Positions 33,553-42,010 of a DNA stretch of 51,124 bases are shown piece by piece (position 1 is the first letter of the stretch; the number at the start of each line of letters is the position of its first letter). Made by a program: the position numbers and the translations under genes. The notes below the pieces were generated by a model, which was given only the letters and a program-made list of their open reading frames with translations, searched no databases and was not told the DNA's origin. Origin of the DNA: DATFPQ01 sp035264765 (GTDB lineage Bacteria; Actinomycetota; Actinomycetes; Actinomycetales; Angustibacteraceae); contig DATFPQ010000058.1 in the NCBI GenBank assembly GCA_035264765.1, positions 1 through 51,124 on the forward strand, read 5' to 3'.

Positions 33553-33990
33553 ATGACAGGCCAGCGCTCGTACGTCGACGCCCGCGCGGGTCAGCAGCTC
33601 TACGCCGTGCTGAGCTCCTGCCGGCGCCCGCAGGTCCTGTGGGAGAAGCTGTCGACCGGGCACTACGACTGGCTCGGCGTGCGGTCCAACGGGCGGTACG
33701 TGCTGGGCCGACCGCGGCTGGCGGGCTTCGCTGCCGCCGCGCCCGTGGTCCGGCGCGAACCAGGAGCCGACGGCTCGCACCGCGTCGAGTACCGGGGCCC
33801 GCTCGACCGCAGCCCGCACCAGGAGTGGAGCTCGACGCCGGACGGCGCCCGGGAGACCTTCGACCGCGTGGTCGCCGACGACCCGAGCTCGCCCATCGCG
33901 AGCTCCGGCGTCTGGCAGGTGCGCCTGTACGTCGGCGGGGTGCTCGAGGCGGAGCAGCTCGTCGTCCGCCGGCTGCCGAAGCTGGTCTGA
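33553..33990 (+). CDS. Unknown 145-residue protein
   Basis: I do not recognise this protein. It is soluble, without membrane segments or a signal peptide, and rich in Arg and Ser, with aromatic patches (HYDWLGVRSNGRYVLGRPRL; GVWQVRLYVGGVLEAEQLVV) that suggest a small beta-rich fold. ATG 33553 has GGAG about 8 nt upstream. It sits between the symporter terminator and the NCS1 permease gene (86-nt gap). It may lead the operon below or stand alone. Confidence 0.65.
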   Translation: MTGQRSYVDARAGQQLYAVLSSCRRPQVLWEKLSTGHYDWLGVRSNGRYVLGRPRLAGFAAAAPVVRREPGADGSHRVEYRGPLDRSPHQEWSSTPDGARETFDRVVADDPSSPIASSGVWQVRLYVGGVLEAEQLVVRRLPKLV

Positions 33991-34076
33991 CGCCTAAGTC
34001 CACGCTGGCGCGTCCGTGTTGTCCTTGCCGTGGTGCAGGATGCCCTCCGACACTGCTGGCAGCGACGGGAGCGGAC

Positions 34077-35585
34077 ATGGCAGACGTGGCGACACCGAGC
34101 GGGGGGACGCGCGCCACTGCGGGCCCCCGACCGGCGGTCGAGCGGAACGGCATCAACGTCATCGACGACGCCGAGCGCGGCGGCCGGCCGAGCGGGCTGT
34201 TCTGGCCGTGGTTCGCGTCGAACATCTCGGTGCTCGCGGTCGCTTACGGCTCCTTCGTCCTCAGCTTCGGCATCTCGTTCTGGCAGGCCGCAGTCGCCGG
34301 TCTCGTCGGTGTCGTCGTCTCGTTCCTCTTCTGCGGGTTCATCGCGATCGCCGGCAAGCGCGGCTCGGCGCCGACGATGGTGCTCAGCCGGGCCGCCTTC
34401 GGGGTCCGGGGCAACCGGCTGCCCGCGGTCCTGTCCTGGATCCTGACCGTGGGCTGGGAGACGGTGCTCGTCATCCTCGCCACCCTGGCGACCGCGACGG
34501 TCTTCGAGCGGCTCGGCTGGGCCAGCGGCACGCCGACCAAGGTCGCCGCACTGCTCGTGGTGTCCCTGCTGACGGTTGCCACCGGCGTCCTCGGCTTCGA
34601 CGCCGTGATGCGGTTGCAGACCCTGATCACCGTGGTCACCGCCGTCCTCACCGTCGTGTACGTTGCGCTCGCCGCATCTGACGTGCACTGGTCGACGGTC
34701 TCGGCGCTGCCGGCCGGGTCGAGCCAGCAGTGGCTCGGCGGGCTGGTCCTGGTCATGACCGGCTTCGGCCTGGGCTGGGTGAACGCCGCCGCCGACTACT
34801 CGCGGTACCTGCCACGGTCGGCGTCCAGCCGGGGCGTGGTCTTCTGGACGACGTTCGGCGGGGCCCTCGGCCCGGCCGTCCTGCTGGTCTTCGGGCTGCT
34901 GCTGGCCGGGTCCTCGCCCGAGCTGAGCAAGGCCATCAGCTCGGACCCCATCGGAGCGCTGACCACCCTGCTCCCCACCTGGTTCCTGCTGCCGTTCGCC
35001 GTCACGGCGGTGCTGGGCCTGGTGGGCGGCGCGGTGCTGGACATCTACTCCTCAGGCCTGGCACTGCTCACCGCGGGGCTGCGCATCCCACGACCGCTCG
35101 CCGCGCTGGTCGACGGCTGCCTGATGATCGCGGGCACGGTGTACGTCGTCTTCTTCACCACCGGGTTCCTCCAGCCCTTCCAGGGCTTCCTGATCACGCT
35201 GGGGGTGCCGATCGCCGCCTGGTGCGGGGTGATGCTGGCGGACGTCGGGCTCCGCCGCCGCAGCTACGTCGAACCGGACCTGTACGACCCGCGGGGCCGC
35301 TACGGCGACGTGCAGCCGGTGCCGATCGGCTTGGTCGTTCTCGGTACGGTCCTCGGCTGGGGGCTGGTGACGAACTCCTCCGCCGGGTGGCTCGCCTGGC
35401 AGGGGTACCTCCTCGACGTCGTCGGCCTCGGCGGTCGTCAGGGACCCTGGGCCGGTGCCGGGCTCGGCGTCCTGGTGGCCCTGCTCGTCGGTCTGCTTGG
35501 GACGCTACTGCTGTCGCGGGGCCGCGTCCGCGCTCAGGAGTCGGCGCCGCAGGCGGCACCGAACGACACGGGAGGGAGGGCGTGA
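34077..35585 (+). CDS. NCS1 family nucleobase/hydantoin-type permease
   Basis: This 502-residue protein has about 12 membrane segments and the NCS1 N-terminal block NGINVIDDAERGGRPSGLFWPWFASNISVL. Further family blocks are SRAAFGVRGNRLPAVLSWI and NAAADYSRYLP. Relatives import cytosine, purines, allantoin, thiamine or hydantoins with cations. ATG 34077 has GGGAG 6 nt upstream. Its stop overlaps the next start by 4 nt, so it is coupled to a cysteine hydrolase and then to fumarylacetoacetase. This points to an amide- or ring-containing substrate that is hydrolysed inside the cell. Confidence 0.9.
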   Translation: MADVATPSGGTRATAGPRPAVERNGINVIDDAERGGRPSGLFWPWFASNISVLAVAYGSFVLSFGISFWQAAVAGLVGVVVSFLFCGFIAIAGKRGSAPTMVLSRAAFGVRGNRLPAVLSWILTVGWETVLVILATLATATVFERLGWASGTPTKVAALLVVSLLTVATGVLGFDAVMRLQTLITVVTAVLTVVYVALAASDVHWSTVSALPAGSSQQWLGGLVLVMTGFGLGWVNAAADYSRYLPRSASSRGVVFWTTFGGALGPAVLLVFGLLLAGSSPELSKAISSDPIGALTTLLPTWFLLPFAVTAVLGLVGGAVLDIYSSGLALLTAGLRIPRPLAALVDGCLMIAGTVYVVFFTTGFLQPFQGFLITLGVPIAAWCGVMLADVGLRRRSYVEPDLYDPRGRYGDVQPVPIGLVVLGTVLGWGLVTNSSAGWLAWQGYLLDVVGLGGRQGPWAGAGLGVLVALLVGLLGTLLLSRGRVRAQESAPQAAPNDTGGRA

Positions 35586-36139
35586 GCGCGCAGCTACCGA
35601 CCGGTCCGCTGCTTGTGGTCATCGACATGCAGACGGTCTTCGCCGACCGAGCGAGCCCCTGGGCATCACCTCGGTTCGGCTCCGCACTCGCCGGCGTGCG
35701 CTCGCTGCTCGACGGCTTCGGGAGCCGGGCGGTGCTCACCAGGTTCGTCGCGCCGCAGCGGCCCGAGGGCGCCTGGGTGGAGTACTACCGGCAGTGGCCG
35801 TTCGCGCTGCAGCCGCCGGAGGCACCGCTGTGGGAGCTAGTGCCCGAGCTTGACGTCGACGGGCGGGACGTCCTCGACAGCCCGGCCTTCGGCAAGTGGG
35901 ACGACCGGCTCGCGGCCCGGGTCGGCGACACGCGTGCCGTGGTGCTGGCGGGCGTCTCGACGGACTGCTGCGTGCTCTCGACCGCGCTCGCGGCCGCGGA
36001 CGCGGGCGTGGCCGTTCGGGTGTGCGCCGACGCCTGCGCCGGCGCGAGCGACGCTGACCACCGGCGAGCCCTGGAGGCGATGGCCCTCTACCAGCCCCTG
36101 GTCACGGTCACCAGCGTGGCCGAGGTGCTCGCCGGGTGA
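35582..36139 (+). CDS. Isochorismatase-like cysteine hydrolase
   Basis: This 185-residue hydrolase has the complete Asp-Lys-Cys triad of the family: D15 (VVIDMQTVF), K105 (FGKWDDRL) and C130 (GVSTDCCVLST). Family members hydrolyse amides such as N-carbamoylsarcosine, ureidoacrylate, maleamate or nicotinamide, or vinyl ethers such as isochorismate. The neighbouring NCS1 permease favours an amide or ureido substrate. GTG 35582 overlaps the permease stop, and its stop overlaps the FAH start (GTGA in both cases). The exact substrate cannot be read from the sequence. Confidence 0.88.
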   Translation: MSAQLPTGPLLVVIDMQTVFADRASPWASPRFGSALAGVRSLLDGFGSRAVLTRFVAPQRPEGAWVEYYRQWPFALQPPEAPLWELVPELDVDGRDVLDSPAFGKWDDRLAARVGDTRAVVLAGVSTDCCVLSTALAAADAGVAVRVCADACAGASDADHRRALEAMALYQPLVTVTSVAEVLAG

Positions 36140-37353
36140 GCTGGGTCGCCGAGAGCGCTGGGTCGCTGTTCGACCTGCACAACCTGCCGTACGGGGTGTT
36201 CTCGCTCGGAGGAGGTCCACGCCGGGTGGGAGTGGCCATCGGCACCAGCGTGCTCGACCTCACCGCGGCGTGCGGAACGCAGAGGTCGCCGCACACGGCG
36301 CTGTTCGACGCCGGCACCCTTGACCCGCTGCTCGCGGCCGGGCCGGCGACCTGGCGCGCACAGCGGGGCGAGATGACGGGCTGGCTCACCGACCCGGCCG
36401 CGGCCGACCGCCTGGCCCGGCACCTGGTGCCGCGTGCCGACGTCGACCTGCACCTGCCGTTCTCGGTGGCCGACTACGTCGACTTCTACGCCTCGGAGCA
36501 GCACGCCACGAACCTCGGGCGCCTGCTTCGGCCGGGGCAGCAACCGTTGCCCGCGGCCTGGCGGAATCTGCCGATCGGCTACCACGGCCGCGCCGGCACT
36601 GTTGTCATCTCGGGGAGCTCGGTGCCTCGCCCGCGCGGCCAGCGCTGGGTGGGGGAGCCGGGGAGCCGCGTGGCCCTTACGGCGACCGAGCGGCTCGACG
36701 TCGAGGTCGAGGTCGGCTTTGTCGTGGGCACGCCGAGTCCCCGAGGCAGCAGCGTGCCGCTCCAGGACCTCACCGATCACGTCTTCGGCGTCGTGCTGGT
36801 CAACGACTGGTCCGCCCGCGACGTCCAGGCGTTCGAGTACGTGCCGCTCGGGCCGTTCCTCGGCAAGTCCTTCGCCACCAGCGTCTCGCCGTGGGTGGTC
36901 CCGCTCGCGGCCCTCGAGCACGCCCGCGTCCGCCCGCCCGTGCGCCAGCCGCGGCCGTTGCCCTACCTCGACGACACCGACGCCGAACCCTGGGGCCTCG
37001 ACCTGCAGCTGGAGCTGCGCGTCAACGGATGCGTGCTCTCCCGTCCCCCGTTCGCCGGCATGTACTGGACACCTGCGCAGCTGCTGGCGCACCTGACCGT
37101 GAACGGTGCCTCGCTGCGCAGCGGCGACCTGTTGGCGTCCGGCACGGTGAGCGGTCCGGCGCCGGGGGAGTGGGGCTCGCTGATGGAGCTGAGCTGGGGC
37201 GGCACCCGGCCAGTTCGGATGCCGGACGGCAGCGAGCTGACGTTCCTGCGGGACGGCGACGACGTCGTGATCTCGGGGACCTTTCCCGGCCCGGGCGGCG
37301 GGCGCCTCGGCCTCGGCGAGGTCCGTGGCACCGTGCTGCCCGCGACCGGCTGA
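36136..37353 (+). CDS. fahA: Fumarylacetoacetase
   Basis: This 405-residue protein matches true fumarylacetoacetase, not just the shorter FAH-domain family. It has an N-terminal SH3-like domain (about 1-105) and then DYVDFYASEQHATN, LPIGYHGRAGTVV, ERLDVEVEVGFVVG, VNDWSARDVQAFEYVPLGPFLGKSFATSVSPWVV. Metal and catalytic residues appear intact: D116, H123, E190, E192, D224 and K244. The classical reaction cleaves fumarylacetoacetate to fumarate and acetoacetate at the end of tyrosine and homogentisate degradation. No homogentisate dioxygenase or maleylacetoacetate isomerase is in the window. It is translationally coupled to the cysteine hydrolase. Confidence 0.92.
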   Translation: MSWVAESAGSLFDLHNLPYGVFSLGGGPRRVGVAIGTSVLDLTAACGTQRSPHTALFDAGTLDPLLAAGPATWRAQRGEMTGWLTDPAAADRLARHLVPRADVDLHLPFSVADYVDFYASEQHATNLGRLLRPGQQPLPAAWRNLPIGYHGRAGTVVISGSSVPRPRGQRWVGEPGSRVALTATERLDVEVEVGFVVGTPSPRGSSVPLQDLTDHVFGVVLVNDWSARDVQAFEYVPLGPFLGKSFATSVSPWVVPLAALEHARVRPPVRQPRPLPYLDDTDAEPWGLDLQLELRVNGCVLSRPPFAGMYWTPAQLLAHLTVNGASLRSGDLLASGTVSGPAPGEWGSLMELSWGGTRPVRMPDGSELTFLRDGDDVVISGTFPGPGGGRLGLGEVRGTVLPATG

Positions 37354-37368
37354 GGCCGCGGCTCAGCC
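37348..37368. terminator. Short palindrome over two convergent stop codons
   Basis: GGCTGAG (37348-37354) pairs with CTCAGCC (37362-37368) across a 7-nt loop. The arms contain the TGA stops of fahA (plus) and of the gene at 37363 (minus). With only seven pairs and no T-tract it may be a minimal shared terminator or simply a consequence of the overlapping ends. Confidence 0.35.
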
Positions 37369-37731
37369 CTTCGGCGGGACCTCAGCCTCCTGGGGCGGCG
37401 TCGCCTCCCGCGGCAGCTCCGCCTCGACGATGACCGTGGCTCCGGCGACGCGCGTCGTGGCGTCGGGGCAGCGCGCGTGGACCTGCTCGATCGCCTCGCC
37501 GTCACCCTTGGGAACGACCGCGAGCAGTGAGCCCGCCTCACGCACCTCCGGGTTCTCCAGCACCGCGTCGACCAGGCGCGAGGACGTGCCTGGCGCGTGG
37601 TGCCCGGGCTCGACGTGCAATGCAGCCCGCGCGGCGGAGGAACCTTCGGGGCGGTCGATCTTCGCGGTGGCCGCCACGGTCCCGTTCTCCTCGACCTCGA
37701 CGTGGGACGCGGGCTGGTCGTTCGCGGGCAT
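37363..37731 (-). CDS. Unknown acidic 122-residue protein
   Basis: I do not recognise this protein. It starts MPANDQPASHVEVEENGTVAAT and is soluble and rich in Glu, Ala, Val and Pro. The central part (RLVDAVLENPEVREAGSLLAVVPKGDGEAIEQVHARC) alternates helix- and strand-like segments. The C-terminus is a Pro/Glu tail. ATG 37731 is well supported by AAGGAG with 5-nt spacing. It is convergent with fahA and stands alone, with a 167-bp gap to the next gene. Confidence 0.65.
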   Translation of the reverse strand: MPANDQPASHVEVEENGTVAATAKIDRPEGSSAARAALHVEPGHHAPGTSSRLVDAVLENPEVREAGSLLAVVPKGDGEAIEQVHARCPDATTRVAGATVIVEAELPREATPPQEAEVPPKG

Positions 37732-37898
37732 GAAGTCTCCTTGCACGTGGGCTGCTGGCTGAACCCCCCTGCGATTGTGGGGTGCCCCTCTACCTTGCGG
37801 CACGGTTGACCTCCCACGCCAGAGGAGGACGCTGTGGATTTCCGCCAGAGCCCTCTCGGTCATAGCAAATGTCGGTCGCTGAGCGAAACGTCCGGAAC

Positions 37899-38807
37899 CT
37901 AGAGCTCCCTGACCACGAAGCCGTCGCCGCCCGCCGCCTTGGCCTGGTACATCGCCAGGTCGGCCGCGTGCAGTACGTCCTGCGGCGCGGTGTGCGCGCC
38001 CGCGACCGCGCCGCCCACGGAGGCCGTGACGCTGACCTCGCCCACGTCGAGTGAGAACGGCTCGTGCACCGCCGCGACCACGCGCCGCGCGAGGTCCGCG
38101 GCCACCTCGCCGCCGGCCTCGACGTCGCACAGCAGCGCGAACTCGTCCCCGCCCAGGCGGGCCACCGTGTCGCCGGAGCGCACCAAGCCGAGCAGCCGCT
38201 CGGCCAGCAGTGTCAGCAGCCGGTCACCGGCCGCGTGCCCCCAGCGGTCGTTCACCGGCTTGAACCCGTCGAGGTCGACGTAGAGCACCATGACGGCGGC
38301 ATCGCTGGCGCGCCGGCGCCGGCCCAACCTGGACCGGAAGAGCTCCCGGTTGACCAGGCCGGTGAGCCCGTCGTGGGTGGCCTGGTGACGCAGCCGGTGC
38401 TCGCGCGCCTTGACGTCGGTGAGGTCCTGGACGTGCATCACCAGGTGCGCCGGGCCGGCGGTGTCCACCCACGCCGTGCTGACCAGCACGGGCAGCACGG
38501 TGCCGTCGGCCCGGACCAGCCTGGTCTCGTGCCGGATCGCGGAGCGCTGCTCCCGCAGCCGGTCGCAGGCCGCGTGGGCCTCTGCGCGGTCGTCCGGGTA
38601 GGTCACGTCGAACAGGGTGCTGCCCCTCAGCCGCTCGGCCTCGAGTCCCACCAGCTCGCAGAGGGCGCGGTTGACCTCGACGACGTCCCCCACAGGTGTG
38701 CACAACGCCATGCCGATCGGCGCGTGCGTGAAGGCGCTCAACAGAGCAGTCGTCGGCCAGTCCTCATCCCGGGGCGTCGCCCCGAGCGCCGGGGGCTGCG
38801 CATCCAT
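37899..38807 (-). CDS. PAS-GGDEF diguanylate cyclase
   Basis: This 302-residue soluble protein has an N-terminal PAS domain (about 20-135; FTHAPIGMALCTPVGDVVEVNRALCELVG, PDDRAEAH) and a C-terminal GGDEF domain with an intact motif at 219-223 (ARLGGDEF). It should synthesise c-di-GMP in response to a signal or cofactor bound by the PAS domain. ATG 38807 follows AGGAG by about 5 nt. With the GGDEF-EAL gene at 13 kb, it is the second c-di-GMP gene of the window. No receptor domain for c-di-GMP was recognised. Confidence 0.92.
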   Translation of the reverse strand: MDAQPPALGATPRDEDWPTTALLSAFTHAPIGMALCTPVGDVVEVNRALCELVGLEAERLRGSTLFDVTYPDDRAEAHAACDRLREQRSAIRHETRLVRADGTVLPVLVSTAWVDTAGPAHLVMHVQDLTDVKAREHRLRHQATHDGLTGLVNRELFRSRLGRRRRASDAAVMVLYVDLDGFKPVNDRWGHAAGDRLLTLLAERLLGLVRSGDTVARLGGDEFALLCDVEAGGEVAADLARRVVAAVHEPFSLDVGEVSVTASVGGAVAGAHTAPQDVLHAADLAMYQAKAAGGDGFVVREL

Positions 38808-38914
38808 GCCGTCTCCTCGTGCTGCCGGTTCCCCCCTGCAGCCGTGGACGCACGGTAACCACCGCGGGTCCCGCCGGGAGGGCGGGCCGAACGGTGGTTC
38901 ACTCGGACGGCGGT

Positions 38915-39514
38915 TCAGCCGGTCACGGGGTCACCGGCGGTGTCCGGGAACGGTGACTCACCGTCGTCGCCACCGGCGCCGGCGCCGGTCGGCTGCCCGG
39001 GCGTGCCGACGGCTTCGGTCGACCCGGCCGACGCCCGACGTCCCAGCTCGATGCTCAGCGTGGACGCCGCGGCCCCCAGCGCGAGGGAGGCCAGCGCCCA
39101 CTTGGCGCCGGTGCGCTCCAGACCGGTGGCCGCGTCCAGGGACAGGTCCCCGGGGCCGTCCTCGGCGAGGACCGCGAGCGCGGCGATGAGGACGGCGTTG
39201 TACTCCCAGCCGCCGTTCGCCGCCCAGGGACCATTGGGCAGGTGGACCTTGCGGATCGCCGTGACCATGACCCCGATCAGAGCCGAGGCGGCGAGCGGCG
39301 TCGCCAGTCCGGCGACCAGCAGGGCGCCGCCTGCCGTCTCGGTGACCCCGGCCGCCAGGCTGTTGCGCCGGGCCGGACGCATGTTCAGCGCCTCCATCAT
39401 CCCGTCGGTGCCGGCGAGGCCTGGGCCGCCGAAGGAGCCGAACAGCTTCTGGGTCCCGTGTCCGATGAAGAGCGACCCGATCACCCCGCGCGCGATGAAC
39501 CGTCCCAGCTGCAT
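38915..39514 (-). CDS. DoxX family membrane protein
   Basis: This 199-residue protein has the DoxX/SURF4-like pattern: GRFIARGVIGSLFIGHGTQKLFGSFGG at the start, then about four hydrophobic segments (AAGVTETAGGALLVAGLATPLAASALIGVMV; WEYNAVLIAALAVLAEDGPGDLSLD). A Gly/Ala/Asp-rich tail follows the last segment. DoxX proteins are linked to redox and thiol stress responses, but the biochemical role is not settled. ATG 39514 has GGAAGGAA about 8 nt upstream. It stands alone, facing the same way as the PAS-GGDEF gene, with a 107-bp gap. Confidence 0.88.
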   Translation of the reverse strand: MQLGRFIARGVIGSLFIGHGTQKLFGSFGGPGLAGTDGMMEALNMRPARRNSLAAGVTETAGGALLVAGLATPLAASALIGVMVTAIRKVHLPNGPWAANGGWEYNAVLIAALAVLAEDGPGDLSLDAATGLERTGAKWALASLALGAAASTLSIELGRRASAGSTEAVGTPGQPTGAGAGGDDGESPFPDTAGDPVTG

Positions 39515-39634
39515 GAGCGTGTTCCTTCCGGGCGACGACGTTCTGAGGCCGACAGGCCGTCGGCCGACGTTCCATCGAATCCCAGGCCGGGACGGCCCGC
39601 GAGCCGAGATCGCTCCCTGCGGGCAGGCTCGCGC

Positions 39635-39835
39635 TCAATCCCCCGGGCGCAGGCAGAGCCGTTCGAGGCTCGCGATGAGAGCGGTGTTGTCCGCGAGATC
39701 CGGCGCGTCCGCCCGGGACCGGATCAGCACCAGCCGGTCGGCGTAGGCGCCGGCGAGAGCCTGCAGCGGAGTGCGGTCACTGAGCTCGAAGACGTCGACG
39801 GACGGGTCCTCTGGGGTGGCGGACGGAGTGGCCAC
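39635..39835 (-). CDS. Small unknown protein (66 residues)
   Basis: I do not recognise this short acidic protein. It reads VATPSATPEDPSVDVFELSD at the start and contains a likely amphipathic helix (TPLQALAGAYADRLVLIRSR) and a second one (NTALIASLERLCL). GTG 39835 is preferred because GGAGG lies 6 nt upstream; the ATG at 39841 is too close to that site. It is divergent from the next gene across about 200 bp in which I see nothing definite. Confidence 0.5.
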   Translation of the reverse strand: MATPSATPEDPSVDVFELSDRTPLQALAGAYADRLVLIRSRADAPDLADNTALIASLERLCLRPGD

Positions 39836-40036
39836 GTGCATCCTCCGGAAGCGGACAGGGCGCTGACGCTCAGTGCCGGCGAACGGCGTTTCTCCAACCA
39901 GCCGTAACCGCGGAAATCGTATCCCGAGGCCGGGTCCGAACGTGGCGATCGCCCAAACCGTGGACGAGCGCCTGGCTGACCGGCGCTGAGCGCACGGGGA
40001 CGGCACGGGGAGCGACGCAGCCCGGCGTCGGGCACG

Positions 40037-40513
40037 ATGCCCGGTGTGAGCGTCGAGGAGAGCGTCGAGAGCAGCAGGCAGCCCAGCGTGGGCCAGGCCC
40101 CGGAGGAGGACCGTCGGGACGACGACGTCGTGCGCGAGGCGGTTGGCAAGCTGCGCAAGGCGGTGGAGACCACCGAGCGCGCGCGGGGCCGGCTGTACGA
40201 CTTCCACCAGCTGACCGGGACGGCGGACTTCGAGCTCGGGGACGCCGTCCGAGCCCTGCGGGCCGCGGGCCTGGACCGGCAGGCGGACCTGGTCGAGACC
40301 GAGCTGGTCGGGCGGAACGTCATCGGCGACCGCTGGACCTTCCAGGTCGTCGAGGACTACGACGACGGGTACTACGCGTCCTTCCGCCGGATCGAGGAGC
40401 AGGTCCGGGCCGAGGCCGGGGACGTGCCCCGGCACGGCTACGAGCAGCAGCTGAAGAGCGCGCGACGGACCCACGGGCGCCCCGGTCACGCGCCCGGGAG
40501 GCCCTCCTCCTGA
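40037..40513 (+). CDS. Unknown actinobacterial protein
   Basis: This 158-residue soluble protein has a conserved-looking core: DVVREAVGKLRKAVETTERARGRLYDFHQLTG, FELGDAVRALRAAGLDRQADLVETELVGRNVI and DRWTFQVVEDYDDGYYASFRRIE. It is helical, with many charged residues and no membrane segments. It resembles hypothetical proteins widely found in actinobacteria; no function is known to me. ATG 40037 lacks a strong ribosome site, and GTG 40046 is an alternative start. Confidence 0.72.
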   Translation: MPGVSVEESVESSRQPSVGQAPEEDRRDDDVVREAVGKLRKAVETTERARGRLYDFHQLTGTADFELGDAVRALRAAGLDRQADLVETELVGRNVIGDRWTFQVVEDYDDGYYASFRRIEEQVRAEAGDVPRHGYEQQLKSARRTHGRPGHAPGRPSS

Positions 40514-40515
40514 CC

Positions 40516-40545
40516 GAGAAGCGCTACTCAGGGTGAAGAAGCGCT
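40516..40545. promoter_or_regulatory. Candidate LacI-family operators of the sugar ABC operon
   Basis: GAGAAGCGCTACTC (40516-40529) is a 12-of-14 palindrome around the AGCGCT core. A second GAAGCGCT core lies 20 bp further on (AAGCGCT at 40519-40525 and 40539-40545). AGCGCT-centred palindromes are typical of LacI-type regulators of sugar importers in actinobacteria (for example CebR-type boxes, from recall). The next gene, the sugar-binding lipoprotein, starts 85 bp downstream. Confidence 0.6.
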
Positions 40546-40630
40546 CCGCCTAGCGATTGTCCGGCGTCTCTGCGAAGGTGAGCGACGACGGGCCGTCCGG
40601 CCTGTCCGCAGGTCGAGGAGAGGAAGCCTG

Positions 40631-42010
40631 ATGGGTCGCAGTCGTTCACGCAGCGTGGTCGGAGCGGGGACGGCGCTGACCGCCGTCACGCTGGCCGCAT
40701 GCGGAGGCGTCGGCGGAGGAGGCGGCGGGTCGGACCAGGCCGCGAGCAGCTCGGGCGGCAAGGTCACCATCTCCACCATGGGGTTCGGGCTGCCGGACGA
40801 GATCGCGACCGTCCGGGTCAAGACGTACGAGAACAGCGCCAAGGGCGGCCCGGTGAAGATCACCGAGGGCGGCTTCGACGAGCAGCAGTTCCTCGCCGCG
40901 GTGGCGAGCGGCAACCCACCGGACGCCGTCCACCTCGACCGGGCCAAGGTCGGCACCTACGCCGCGCGAGGGGCCATCGTCCCGATGGACGACTGCATCG
41001 CCAAGTCCGGTATCGACATGTCGCAGTACCGCAAGCCCGGCGTCCAGCAGGTCACGCTGGACGGCAAGGTCTATGCGATCCCGGAGTTCTACGGGATGCG
41101 GCTGCTGATCTCCGACGACGCGGTGGTGAAGAAGGCCGGGCTCACGACAAAGCAGGTGGCGTCCGGAGACTGGGACACCATCACCATGGTCAACGACAAG
41201 ATGACCCAGGGCAGCGGCCGGAACCTCAAGGTCATCGGCTATGACCCGCGCATCCCCGAGACGCTGCCGCTGTGGGCGGCGGCCAACGGCGGCCAGATGC
41301 TCAGCGCGGACGGGAAGACCGCCTCGCTCGGCGACCCGAAGGTTGTCGAGGCGCTGACCTTCACGACCAACCTGGTGAAGCGGGCCGGGAAGTACTCCGA
41401 GTTCAAGGCCACCCGTGAGGGGGTGGACTTCTTCGGCAAGGACAACCAGTACGCCACGGACACGGTGGGGGCGATGCCGATCGACGACTTCTACCTCAAC
41501 GTGCTGGCGGACGTCTCGCCCAAGGCGGGGTTCACCGTCTCGCCGATCCTCGACCGCCAGGGCAAGCAGATCAACTACTCCGGTGGCTCGTCGTGGGCCA
41601 TCCCGAAGGGTGCCAAGCACCCGGAGGAGGCCTGCGAGTTCGCCAAGGTCATGACCGCCGCGGACACCTGGGTCGCCGCCGCCAAGGCGCGGGCCGAGGC
41701 GCTGCGTGCCGAGGGCGGCTACTACCTCGGTACCAACACCGGCAACAAGGTCGCCGACGAGCGGATCCGCACCGAGGTGTTCAAGCCGACCGGCGTCCCG
41801 GCGCTCGACAACGGCGCCAAGGTCCTGCAGCAGGCGCAGGACTCCGCCGTCACCCTGCCCGCCACGTACGCGGGCAGTGAGTTCGAGAAGGCGTACACCG
41901 ACGCCGTGACGCGGGTGCTGGAGGGCTCGCAGACTCCGGCGCAGGCGCTCAAGCAGGCCCAGGGCGAGGCGCAGAAGGCCCTGGACGCGGCCGCCAAGAG
42001 CCGTCAGTGA
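40631..42010 (+). CDS. Sugar ABC transporter substrate-binding lipoprotein
   Basis: This 459-residue family-1 extracellular solute-binding protein has a lipoprotein signal (Arg-rich start, hydrophobic run, lipobox LAAC with C24), followed by a Gly-rich linker. The mature part has typical blocks such as VASGNPPDAVHLD, GKVYAIPEFYGMRLLISDDAVVKKAG and GGSSWAIPKGAKHPEEACEFAKVM. It would capture an oligosaccharide outside the cell and deliver it to the two permeases downstream. ATG 40631 follows GAGGAGAGGAAG. Its stop overlaps the next start (GTGA). LacI-type operator candidates lie upstream. Confidence 0.93.
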   Translation: MGRSRSRSVVGAGTALTAVTLAACGGVGGGGGGSDQAASSSGGKVTISTMGFGLPDEIATVRVKTYENSAKGGPVKITEGGFDEQQFLAAVASGNPPDAVHLDRAKVGTYAARGAIVPMDDCIAKSGIDMSQYRKPGVQQVTLDGKVYAIPEFYGMRLLISDDAVVKKAGLTTKQVASGDWDTITMVNDKMTQGSGRNLKVIGYDPRIPETLPLWAAANGGQMLSADGKTASLGDPKVVEALTFTTNLVKRAGKYSEFKATREGVDFFGKDNQYATDTVGAMPIDDFYLNVLADVSPKAGFTVSPILDRQGKQINYSGGSSWAIPKGAKHPEEACEFAKVMTAADTWVAAAKARAEALRAEGGYYLGTNTGNKVADERIRTEVFKPTGVPALDNGAKVLQQAQDSAVTLPATYAGSEFEKAYTDAVTRVLEGSQTPAQALKQAQGEAQKALDAAAKSRQ

